NCBI GenBank assembly: GCA_964057225.1
Contig: OZ059894.1
Coordinates: 1,488,001 to 1,552,000 of the forward strand
Direction of reading: 5' to 3'
Origin: Auanema rhodensis
Lineage: Eukaryota; Nematoda; Chromadorea; Rhabditida; Rhabditidae
DNA length: 64,000 nucleotides
A model generated the notes under the pieces. The model was not told the DNA's origin. It searched no databases and saw only the letters and a program-made list of their open reading frames with translations. Every line of letters begins with the position of its first letter. Positions within the stretch are counted from its first letter, which is position 1. The translations under genes and the position numbers were made by a program. Of this stretch, positions 12,286 through 24,221 are shown piece by piece.

Positions 12286-15200
12286 ATCTCGGTGCATTTT
12301 TAAGCTAGCGCAAATCTGATAATACAGATCGACGCAGCTTGAAAATCCGCATCGAATGCACTATACTACATTGAGGAACGCTTAATACAAAAATTAGTTA
12401 TGATCGTTTGAAAAATGATGCATTAGTGTATGTTCAGTTTCCATGTACACTCAACATAGCTTCCAAAAACATTTTGACAAAAATTTTTTTCGAAAAATTT
12501 CAAAATAATTTAGCAGAAAGTAGATGTTTTTAGATTCCTTTTTTTAAGGCAAAGACGACGGACAATGTTATTCAACGAAAAAATTAATTCTTCAGGGTGA
12601 AAATCGAGGATATAAGTGTGAACTTATATCAGTTGATATCTCGGTGCATTTTTAAGCTAGCGCAAATCTGATAACACAGATCGACGCAGCTTGAAAATCC
12701 GCATCGAATGCACTATACTACATTGAGGAACGCTTAATACAAAAATTAGTTATGATCGTTTGAAAAATGATGCATTAGTGTATGTTGAGTTTCCATGTAC
12801 ACTCAACATAGCTTCCAAAAACATTTTGACAAAAATTTTTTCGAAAAATTTCAAAATAATTTAGCAGAAAGTATATGTTTTTAGATTCCTTTTTTTAAGG
12901 CAAAGACGATGGACAATGTTATTCAACGAAAAAATTAATTCTTCAGGGTGAAAATCGAGGATATAAGTGTGAACTTATATCAGTTGATATCTCGGTGCAT
13001 TTTTAAGCTAGCGCAAATCTGATAACACAGATCGACGCAGCTTGAAAATCCGCATCGAATGCACTATACTACATTGAGGAACGCTTAATACAAAAATTAG
13101 TTATGATCGTTTGAAAAATGATGCATTAGTGTATGTTCAGTTTCCATGTACACTCAACATAGCTTCCAAAAACATTTTGACAAAAATTTTTTCGAAAAAT
13201 TTCAAAATAATTTAGCAGAAAGTAGATGTTTTTAGATTCCTTTTTTTAAGGCAAAGACGATGGACAATGTTATTCAACGAAAAAATTAATTCTTCAGGGT
13301 GAAAATCGAGGATATAAGTGTGAACTTATATCAGTTGATATCTCGGTGCATTTTTAAGCTAGCGCAAATCTGATAACACAGATCGACGCAGCTTGAAAAT
13401 CCGCATCGAATGCACTATACTACATTGAGGAACGCTTAATACAAAAATTAGTTATGATCGTTTGAAAAATGATGCATTAGTGTATGTTCAGTTTCCATGT
13501 ACACTCAACATAGCTTCCAAAAACATTTTGACAAAAATTTTTTCGAAAAATTTCAAAATAATTTAGCAGAAAGTAGATGTTTTTAGATTCCTTTTTTTAA
13601 GGCAAAGACGATGGACAATGTTATTCAACGAAAAAATTAATTCTTCAGGGTGAAAATCGAGGATATAAGTGTGAACTTATATCAGTTGATATCTCGGTGC
13701 ATTTTTAAGCTAGCGCAAATTTGATAACACAGATCGACGCAGCTTGAAAATCCGCATCGAATGCACTATACTACATTGAGGAACGCTTAATACAAAAATT
13801 AGTTATGATCGTTTGAAAAATGATGCATTAGTGTATGTTCAGTTTCCATGTACACTCAACATAGCTTCCAAAAACATTTTGACAAAAATTTTTTCGAAAA
13901 ATTTCAAAATAATTTAGCAGAAAGTAGATGTTTTTAGATTCTTTTTTTTAAGGCAAAGACGATGGACAATGTTATTCAACGAAAAAATTAATTCTTCAGG
14001 GTGAAAATCGAGGATATAAGTGTGAACTTATATCAGTTGATATCTCGGTGCATTTTTAAGCTAGCGCAAATCTGATAACACAGATCGACGCAGCTTGAAA
14101 ATCCGCATCGAATGCACTATACTACATTGAGAAACGCTTAATACAAAAATTAGTTATGATCGTTTGAAAAATGATGCATTAGTGTATGTTTAGTTTCCAT
14201 GTACACTCAACATAGCTTCCAAAAACATTTTGACAAAATTTTTTTCGAAAAATTTCAGAATAATTTAGCAGAAAGTAGATGTTTTTAGATTCCTTTTTTT
14301 AAGGCAAAGACGACGGACAATGTTATTCAACGAAAAAATTAATTCTTCAGGGTGAAAATCGAGGATATAAGTGTGAACTTATATCAGTTGATATCTCGGT
14401 GCATTTTTAAGCTAGCGCAAATCTGATAACACAGATCGACGCAGCTTGAAAATCCGCATCGAATGCACTATACTACATTGAGGAACGCTTAATACAAAAA
14501 TTAGTTATGATCGTTTGAAAAATGATGCATTAGTGTATGTTGAGTTTCCATGTACACTCAACATAGCTTCCAAAAACATTTTGACAAAAATTTTTTCGAA
14601 AAATTTCAAAATAATTTAGCAGAAAGTAGATGTTTTTAGATTCCTTTTTTTAAGGCAAAGACGATGGACAATGTTATTCAACGAAAAAATTAATTCTTCA
14701 GGGTGAAAATCGAGGATATAAGTGTGAACTTATATCAGTTGATATCTCGGTGCATTTTTAAGCTAGCGCAAATCTGATAACACAGATCGACGCAGCTTGA
14801 AAATCCGCATCGAATGCACTATACTACATTGAGGAACGCTTAATACAAAAATTAGTTATGATCGTTTGAAAAATGATGCATTAGTGTATGTTCAGTTTCC
14901 ATGTACACTCAACATAGCTTCCAAAAACATTTTGACAAAAATTTTTTCGAAAAATTTCAAAATAATTTAGCAGAAAGTAGATGTTTTTAGATTCCTTTTT
15001 TTAAGGCAAAGACGATGGACAATGTTATTCAACGAAAAAATTAATTCTTCAGGGTGAAAATCGAGGATATAAGTGTGAACTTATATCAGTTGATATCTCG
15101 GTGCATTTTTAAGCTAGCGCAAATTTGATAACACAGATCGACGCAGCTTGAAAATCCGCATCGAATGCACTATACTACATTGAGGAACGCTTAATACAAA

Positions 15201-15796
15201 AATTAGTTATGATCGTTTGAAAAATGATGCATTAGTGTATGTTCAGTTTCCATGTACACTCAACATAGCTTCCAAAAACATTTTGACAAAAATTTTTTCG
15301 AAAAATTTCAAAATAATTTAGCAGAAAGTAGATGTTTTTAGATTCCTTTTTTTAAGGCAAAGACGATGGACAATGTTATTCAACGAAAAAATTAATTCTT
15401 CAGGGTGAAAATCGAGGATATAAGTGTGAACTTATATCAGTTGATAACTCGGTGCATTTTTAAGCTAGCGCAAATTTGATAACACAGATCGACGCAGCTT
15501 GAAAATCCGCATCGAATGCACTATACTACATTGAGTAACGCTTAATACAAAAATTAGTTATGATCGTTTGAAAAATGATGCATTAGTGTATGTTGAGTTT
15601 CCATGTACACTCAACATAGCTTCCAAAAACATTTTGACAAAAATTTTTTCGAAAAATTTCAAAATAATTTAGCAGAAAGTAGATGTTTTTAGATTCCTTT
15701 TTTTAAGGCAAAGACGATGGACAATGTTATTCAACGAAAAAATTAATTCTTCAGGGTGAAAATCGAGGATATAAGTGTGAACTTATATCAGTTGAT
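12286..15796. repeat. 10-monomer higher-order repeat, copy 3 (3,511 bp, modified)
   Basis: Slots 4 to 10 match copies 1 and 2 (C252T at 13942, G150T/A198T/T273C near 14191, TGAGTAACGC at 15532). Slot 1 is replaced by a monomer with C38T, T273C and a 1-bp T insertion. Slots 2 and 3 carry different variants from those of copies 1 and 2. The extra T makes this unit 3,511 bp. The change suggests that exchange with another part of the array rewrote the first three slots. Confidence 0.8.
12484..12490 (+). other. 1-bp T insertion in the T-tract (T7), monomer of 352 bp
   Basis: The usual AAAAATTTTTTCG becomes AAAAATTTTTTTCG, making this monomer 352 bp. The same insertion, in the same monomer type, recurs at 15995-16001. 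The two lie one 10-monomer unit apart, so the insertion was probably copied with the repeat and is not an independent sequencing error. Confidence 0.85.
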
Positions 15797-16499
15797 ATCT
15801 CGGTGCATTTTTAAGCTAGCGCAAATCTGATAATACAGATCGACGCAGCTTGAAAATCCGCATCGAATGCACTATACTACATTGAGGAACGCTTAATACA
15901 AAAATTAGTTATGATCGTTTGAAAAATGATGCATTAGTGTATGTTCAGTTTCCATGTACACTCAACATAGCTTCCAAAAACATTTTGACAAAAATTTTTT
16001 TCGAAAAATTTCAAAATAATTTAGCAGAAAGTAGATGTTTTTAGATTCCTTTTTTTAAGGCAAAGACGACGGACAATGTTATTCAACGAAAAAATTAATT
16101 CTTCAGGGTGAAAATCGAGGATATAAGTGTGAACTTATATCAGTTGATATCTCGGTGCATTTTTAAGCTAGCGCAAATCTGATAACACAGATCGACGCAG
16201 CTTGAAAATCCGCATCGAATGCACTATACTACATTGAGGAACGCTTAATACAAAAATTAGTTATGATCGTTTGAAAAATGATGCATTAGTGTATGTTGAG
16301 TTTCCATGTACACTCAACATAGCTTCCAAAAACATTTTGACAAAAATTTTTTCGAAAAATTTCAAAATAATTTAGCAGAAAGTAGATGTTTTTAGATTCC
16401 TTTTTTTAAGGCAAAGACGATGGACAATGTTATTCAACGAAAAAATTAATTCTTCAGGGTGAAAATCGAGGATATAAGTGTGAACTTATATCAGTTGAT
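15797..16499. repeat. Two-monomer tail of the 10-monomer repeat
   Basis: The monomer at 15797-16148 repeats the slot-1 type of copy 3, including C38T, T273C and the same inserted T. The next monomer (16149-16499) resembles 12638-12988. Periodicity at ten monomers stops after this. This is therefore the right limit of the 3,510-bp repeat as seen through the markers I tracked. Confidence 0.75.
15995..16001 (+). other. 1-bp T insertion in the T-tract (T7), second copy
   Basis: This is the same T7 tract as at 12484-12490, and the monomer shares C38T and T273C with that copy. The spacing is 3,511 bp. It supports inheritance through duplication of the ten-monomer unit. Confidence 0.85.
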
Positions 16500-17903
16500 A
16501 TCTCGGTGCATTTTTAAGCTAGCGCAAATTTGATAACACAGATCGACGCAGCTTGAAAATCCGCATCGAATGCACTATACTACATTGAGGAACGCTTAAT
16601 ACAAAAATTAGTTATGATCGTTTGAAAAATGATGCATTAGTGTATGTTGAGTTTCCATGTACACTCAACATAGCTTCCAAAAACATTTTGACAAAAATTT
16701 TTTCGAAAAATTTCAAAATAATTGAGCAGAAAGTAGATGTTTTTAGATTCCTTTTTTTAAGGCAAAGACGATGGACAATGTTATTCAACGAAAAAATTAA
16801 TTCTTCAGGGTGAAAATCGAGGATATAAGTGTGAACTTATATCAGTTGATATCTCGGTGCATTTTTAAGCTAGCGCAAATCTGATAACACAGATCGACGC
16901 AGCTTGAAAATCCGCATCGAATGCACTATACTACATTGAGGAACGCTTAATACAAAAATTAGTTATGATCGTTTGAAAAATGATGCATTAGTGTATGTTT
17001 AGTTTCCATGTACACTCAACATAGCTTCCAAAAACATTTTGACAAAATTTTTTTCGAAAAATTTCAAAATAATTTAGCAGAAAGTAGATGTTTTTAGATT
17101 CCTTTTTTTAAGGCAAAGACGACGGACAATGTTATTCAACGAAAAAATTAATTCTTCAGGGTGAAAATCGAGGATATAAGTGTGAACTTATATCAGTTGA
17201 TATCTCGGTGCATTTTTAAGCTAGCGCAAATCTGATAACACAGATCGACGCAGCTTGAAAATCCGCATCGAATGCACTATACTACATTGAGGAACGCTTA
17301 ATACAAAAATTAGTTATGATCGTTTGAAAAATGATGCATTAGTGTATGTTGAGTTTCCATGTACACTCAACATAGCTTCCAAAAACATTTTGACAAAAAT
17401 TTTTTCGAAAAATTTCAAAATAATTTAGCAGAAAGTAGATGTTTTTAGATTCCTTTTTTTAAGGCAAAGACGATGGACAATGTTATTCAACGAAAAAATT
17501 AATTCTTCAGGGTGAAAATCGAGGATATAAGTGTGAACTTATATCAGTTGATATCTCGGTGCATTTTTAAGCTAGCGCAAATCTGATAACACAGATCGAC
17601 GCAGCTTGAAAATCCGCATCGAATGCACTATACTACATTGAGAAACGCTTAATACAAAAATTAGTTATGATCGTTTGAAAAATGATGCATTAGTGTATGT
17701 TTAGTTTCCATGTACACTCAACATAGCTTCCAAAAACATTTTGACAAAATTTTTTTCGAAAAATTTCAAAATAATTTAGCAGAAAGTAGATGTTTTTAGA
17801 TTCCTTTTTTTAAGGCAAAGACGACGGACAATGTTATTCAACGAAAAAATTAATTCTTCAGGGTGAAAATCGAGGATATAAGTGTGAACTTATATCAGTT
17901 GAT
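16500..17903. repeat. Four monomers with G150T/A198T/T273C types alternating
   Basis: The monomers at 16851 and 17553 are the G150T, A198T, T273C type, separated by a consensus copy at 17202, which gives a dimeric pattern. The monomer at 16500 has T225G at 16724. That change removes a TAG stop and produces a chance 63-codon frame, which is not a gene. Confidence 0.8.
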
Positions 17904-20900
17904 ATCTCGGTGCATTTTTAAGCTAGCGCAAATCTGATAACACAGATCGACGCAGCTTGAAAATCCGCATCGAATGCACTATACTACTTTGAGAAACGCT
18001 TAATACAAAAATTAGTTATGATCGTTTGAAAAATGATGCATTAGTGTATGTTGAGTTTCCATGTACACTCAACATAGCTTCCAAAAACATTTTGACAAAA
18101 ATTTTTTCGAAAAATTTCAAAATAATTTAGCAGAAAGTAGATGTTTTTAGATTCCTTTTTTTAAGGCAAAGACGATGGACAATGTTATTCAACGAAAAAA
18201 TTAATTCTTCAGGGTGAAAATCGAGGATATAAGTGTGAACTTATATCACTTGATATCTCGGTGCATTTTTAAGCTAGCGCAAATTTGATAACACAGATCG
18301 ACGCAGCTTGAAAATCCGCATCGAATGCACTATACTACATTGAGGAACGCTTAATACAAAAATTAGTTATGATCGTTTGAAAAATGATGCATTAGTGTAT
18401 GTTGAGTTTCCATGTACACTCAACATAGCTTCCAAAAACATTTTGACAAAATTTTTTTCGAAAAATTTCAAAATAATTTAGCAGAAAGTAGATGTTTTTA
18501 GATTCCTTTTTTTAAGGCAAAGACGACGGACAATGTTATTCAACGAAAAAATTAATTCTTCAGGGTGAAAATCGAGGATATAAGTGTGAACTTATATCAG
18601 TTGATATCTCGGTGCATTTCTAAGCTAGCGCAAATCTGATAACACAGATCGACGCAGCTTGAAAATCCGCATCGAATGCACTATACTACATTGAGGAACG
18701 CTTAATACAAAAATTAGTTATGATCGTTTGAAAAATGATGCATTAGTGTATGTTTAGTTTCCATGTACACTCAACATAGCTTCCAAAAACATTTTGACAA
18801 AATTTTTTTCAAAAAATTTCAAAATAATTTAGCAGAAAGTAGATGTTTTTAGATTCCTTTTTTTAAGGCAAAGACGATAGACAATGTTATTCAACGAAAA
18901 AATTAATTCTTCAGGGTGAAAATCGAGGATATAAGTGTGAACTTATATCACTTGATATCTCGGTGCATTTTTAAGCTAGCGCAAATCTGATAACACAGAT
19001 CGACGCAGCTTGAAAATCCGCATCGAATGCATTATACTACTTTGAGAAACGCTTAATACAAAAATTAGTTATGATCGTTTGAAAAATGATGCATTAGTGT
19101 ATGTTGAGTTTCCATGTACACTCAACATAGCTTCCAAAAACATTTTGACAAAATTTTTTTCGAAAAATTTCAAAATAATTTAGCAGAAAGTAGATGTTTT
19201 TAGATTCCTTTTTTTAAGGCAAAGACGACGGACAATGTTATTCAACGAAAAAATTAATTCTTCAGGGTGAAAATCGAGGATATAAGTGTGAACTTATATC
19301 AGTTGATATCTCGGTGCATTTTTAAGCTAGCGCAAATCTGATAACACAGATCGACGCAGCTTGAAAATCCGCATCGAATGCACTATACTACTTTGAGAAA
19401 CGCTTAATACAAAAATTAGTTATGATCGTTTGAAAAATGATGCATTAGTGTATGTTGAGTTTCCATGTACACTCAACATAGCTTCCAAAAACATTTTGAC
19501 AAAAATTTTTTCGAAAAATTTCCAAATAATTTAGCAAAAAGTAGATGTTTTTAGATTCCTTTTTTTAAGGCAAAGACGATAGACAATGTTATTCAACGAA
19601 AAAATTAATTCTTCAGGGTGAAAATCGAGGATATAAGTGTGAACTTATATCAGTTGATATCTCGGTGCATTTTTAAGCTAGCGCAAATCTGATAACACAG
19701 ATCGACGCAGCTTGAAAATCCGCATCGAATGCACTATACTACTTTGAGAAACGCTTAATACAAAAATTAGTTATGATCGTTTGAAAAATGATGCATTAGT
19801 GTATGTTGAGTTTCCATGTACACTCAACATAGCTTCCAAAAACATTTTGACAAAAATTTTTTCGAAAAATTTCAAAATAATTTAGCAGAAAGTAGATGTT
19901 TTTAGATTCCTTTTTTTAAGGCAAAGACGATAGACAATGTTATTCAACGAAAAAATTAATTCTTCAGGGTGAAAATCGAGGATATAAGTGTGAACTTATA
20001 TCACTTGATATCTCGGTGCATTTTTAAGCTAGCGCAAATCTGATAACACAGATCGACGCAGCTTGAAAATCCGCATCGAATGCACTATACTACTTTGAGA
20101 AACGCTTAATACAAAAATTAGTTATGATCGTTTGAAAAATGATGCATTAGTGTATGTTGAGTTTCCATGTACACTCAACATAGCTTCCAAAAACATTTTG
20201 ACAAAATTTTTTTCGAAAAATTTCAAAATAATTTAGCAGAAAGTAGATGTTTTTAGATTCCTTTTTTTAAGGCAATGACGACGGACAATGTTATTCAACG
20301 AAAAAATTAATTCTTCAGGGTGAAAATCGAGGATATAAGTGTGAACTTATATCAGTTGATATCTCGGTGCATTTTTAAGCTAGCGCAAATCTGATAACAC
20401 AGATCGACGCAGCTTGAAAATCCGCATCGAATGCACTATACTACTTTGAGAAACGCTTAATACAAAAATTAGTTATGATCGTTTGAAAAATGATGCATTA
20501 GTGTATGTTGAGTTTCCATGTACACTCAACATAGCTTCCAAAAACATTTTGACAAAAATTTTTTCGAAAAATTTCTAAATAATTTAGCAAAAAGTAGATG
20601 TTTTTAGATTCCTTTTTTTAAGGCAAAGACGATAGACAATGTTATTCAACGAAAAAATTAATTCTTCAGGGTGAAAATCGAGGATATAAGTGTGAACTTA
20701 TATCAGTTGATATCTCGGTGCATTTTTAAGCTAGCGCAAATCTGATAACACAGATCGACGCAGCTTGAAAATCCGCATCGAATGCACTATACTACTTTGA
20801 GAAACGCTTAATACAAAAATTAGTTATGATCGTTTGAAAAATGATGCATTAGTGTATGTTGAGTTTCCATGTACACTCAACATAGCTTCCAAAAACATTT

Positions 20901-22466
20901 TGACAAAAATTTTTTCGAAAAATTTCTAAATAATTTAGCAAAAAGTAGATGTTTTTAGATTCCTTTTTTTAAGGCAAAGACGATAGACAATGTTATTCAA
21001 CGAAAAAATTAATTCTTCAGGGTGAAAATCGAGGATATAAGTGTGAACTTATATCAGTTGATATCTCGGTGCATTTTTAAGCTAGCGCAAATCTGATAAC
21101 ACAGATCGACGCAGCTTGAAAATCCGCATCGAATGCACTATACTACTTTGAGAAACGCTTAATACAAAAATTAGTTATGATCGTTTGAAAAATGATGCAT
21201 TAGTGTATGTTGAGTTTCCATGTACACTCAACATAGCTTCCAAAAACATTTTGACAAAAATTTTTTCGAAAAATTTCAAAATAATTTAGCAGAAAGTAGA
21301 TGTTTTTAGATTCCTTTTTTTAAGGCAAAGACGATAGACAATGTTATTCAACGAAAAAATTAATTCTTCAGGGTGAAAATCGAGGATATAAGTGTGAACT
21401 TATATCACTTGATATCTCGGTGCATTTTTAAGCTAGCGCAAATCTGATAACACAGATCGACGCAGCTTGAAAATCCGCATCGAATGCACTATACTACATT
21501 GAGAAACGCTTAATACAAAAATTAGTTATGATCGTTTGAAAAATGATGCATTAGTGTATGTTGAGTTTCCATGTACACTCAACATAGCTTCCAAAAACAT
21601 TTTGACAAAAATTTTTTCGAAAAATTTCAAAATAATTTAGCAGAAAGTAGATGTTTTTAGATTCCTTTTTTTAAGGCAAAGACGATGGACAATGTTATTC
21701 AACGAAAAAATTAATTCTTCAGGGTGAAAATCGAGGATATAAGTGTGAACTTATATCAGTTGATATCTCGGTGCATTTTTAAGCTAGCGCAAATCTGATA
21801 ACACAGATCGACGCAGCTTGAAAATCCGCATCGAATGCACTATACTACTTTGAGAAACGCTTAATACAAAAATTAGTTATGATCGTTTGAAAAATGATGC
21901 ATTAGTGTATGTTGAGTTTCCATGTACACTCAACATAGCTTCCAAAAACATTTTGACAAAAATTTTTTCGAAAAATTTCAAAATAATTTAGCAAAAAGTA
22001 GATGTTTTTAGATTCCTTTTTTCAAGGCAAAGACGATGGACAATGTTATTCAACGAAAAAATTAATTCTTCAGGGTGAAAATCGAGGATATAAGTGTGAA
22101 CTTATATCAGTTGATATCTCGGTGCATTTTTAAGCTAGCGCAAATCTGATAACACAGATCGACGCAGCTTGAAAATCCGCATCGAATGCACTATACTACT
22201 TTGAGAAACGCTTAATACAAAAATTAGTTATGATCGTTTGAAAAATGATGCATTAGTGTATGTTGAGTTTCCATGTACACTCAACATTGCTTCCAAAAAC
22301 ATTTTGACAAAAATTTTTTCGAAAAATTTCAAATTAATTTAGCAGAAAGTATATGTTTTTAGATTCCTTTTCTCAAGGCAAAGACGATGGACAATGTTAT
22401 TCAACGAAAAAATTAATTCTTCAGGGTGAAAATCGAGGATATATGTGTGAATTTATATCAGTTGAT
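17904..22466. repeat. CTACTTT/GATAGAC monomer class with an amplified trimer
   Basis: Ten of the thirteen monomers here carry A85T and G91A. A trimer at 18957-20009 has the order: A198T/T273C; A216C with G230A and G274A; G274A with G346C (TATCACTTGA). It recurs at 20010-21413 as four monomers, because the middle type (A216T, G230A, G274A) is present twice in tandem, at 20361 and 20712. This is a visible step of local monomer duplication. The last copy, at 22116, matches the marked monomer at 4915. Confidence 0.8.
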
Positions 22467-24221
22467 ATCTCGGTGCATTTTTAAGCTAGCGCAAATCTGA
22501 TAACACAGATCGACGCAGCTTGAAAATCCGCATTGAATGCACTATACTACATTGAGGAACGCTTAATACAAAAATTAGTTATGATCGTTTGAAAAATGAT
22601 GCATTAGTGTATGTTGAGTTTCCATGTACACTCAACATAGCTTCCAAAAACATTTTGACAAAAATTTTTTCGAAAAATTTCAAAATAATTTAGCAGAAAG
22701 TAGATGTTTTTAGATTCCTTTTTTTAAGGCAAAGACGATGGACAATGTTATTCAACGAAAAAATTAATTCTTCAGGGTGAAAATCGAGGATATAAGTGTG
22801 AACTTATATCAGTTGATATCTCGGTGCATTTTTAAGCTAGCGCAAATCTGATAACACAGATCGACGCAGCTTGAAAATCCGCATCGAATGCACTATACTA
22901 CATTGAGGAACGCTTAATACAAAAATTAGTTATGATCGTTTGAAAAATGATGCATTAGTGTATGTTTAGTTTCCATGTACACTCAACATAGCTTCCAAAA
23001 ACATTTTGACAAAATTTTTTTCGAAAAATTTCAAAATAATTTAGCAGAAAGTAGATGTTTTTAGATTCCTTTTTTTAAGGCAAAGACGACGGACAATGTT
23101 ATTCAACGAAAAAATTAATTCTTCAGGGTGAAAATCGAGGATATAAGTGTGAACTTATATCAGTTGATATCTCGGTGCATTTTTAAGCTAGCGCAAATCT
23201 GATAACACAGATCGACGCAGCTTGAAAATCCGCATCGAATGCACTATACTACATTGAGGAACGCTTAATACAAAAATTAGTTATGATCGTTTGAAAAATG
23301 ATGCATTAGTGTATGTTGAGTTTCCATGTACACTCAACATAGCTTCCAAAAACATTTTGACAAAAATTTTTTCGAAAAATTTCAAAATAATTTAGCAGAA
23401 AGTAGATGTTTTTAGATTCCTTTTTTTAAGGCAAAGACGATGGACAATGTTACTCAACGAAAAAATTAATTCTTCAGGGTGAAAATCGAGGATATAAGTG
23501 TGAACTTATATCAGTTGATATCTCGGTGCATTTTTAAGCTAGCGCAAATCTGATAACACAGATCGACGCAGCTTGAAAATCCGCATCGAATGCACTATAC
23601 TACATTGAGGAACGCTTAATACAAAAATTAGTTATGATCGTTTGAAAAATGATGCATTAGTGTATGTTGAGTTTCCATGTACACTCAACATAGCTTCCAA
23701 AAACATTTTGACAAAAATTTTTTCGAAAAATTTCCAGATAATTTAGCAGAAAGTAGATGTTTCTAGATTCCTTTTTTCAAGGCAAAGACGATGGACAATG
23801 TTATTCAACGAAAAAATTAATTCTTCAGGGTGAAAATCGAGGATATAAGTGTGAATTTATATCAGTTGATATCTCGGTGCATTTTTAAGCTAGCGCAAAT
23901 CTGATAACACAGATCGACGCAGCTTGAAAATCCGCATTGAATGCACTATACTTCATTGAAGAACGCTTAATACAAAAATTAGTTATGATCGTTTGAAAAA
24001 TGATGCATTAGTGTATGTTGAGTTTCCATGTACACTCAACATAGCTTCCAAAAACATTTTGACAAAAATTTTTTCGAAAAATTTCAAAATAATTTAGCAG
24101 AAAGTAGATGTTTTTAGATTCCTTTTTTTAAGGCAAAGACGATGGACAATGTTATTCAACGAAAAAATTAATTCTTCAGGGTGAAAATCGAGGATATAAG
24201 TGTGAACTTATATCAGTTGAT
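22467..24221. repeat. Mixed monomers including a return of the left-end module
   Basis: Five monomers lie here. Those at 23520 and 23871 carry the same paired marker sets (A216C/A218G/T259C/C337T, then C68T with CTTCATTGAA) as the module at 1-702, 2107-2808 and 2809-3510. The copy at 23520 adds T244C. The monomer at 22818 is the last one seen with G150T. Confidence 0.8.

Noticed and set aside
16622-16813. 63-codon open frame on the plus strand starting at a TTG
   Set aside because: It lies wholly inside satellite monomers. It is open only because T225G at 16724 turns the TAG found in the other monomers into GAG. It starts at TTG, has no homologue I recognise, and the same frame is closed after 34 codons in neighbouring copies. 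It is a chance opening, not a gene.
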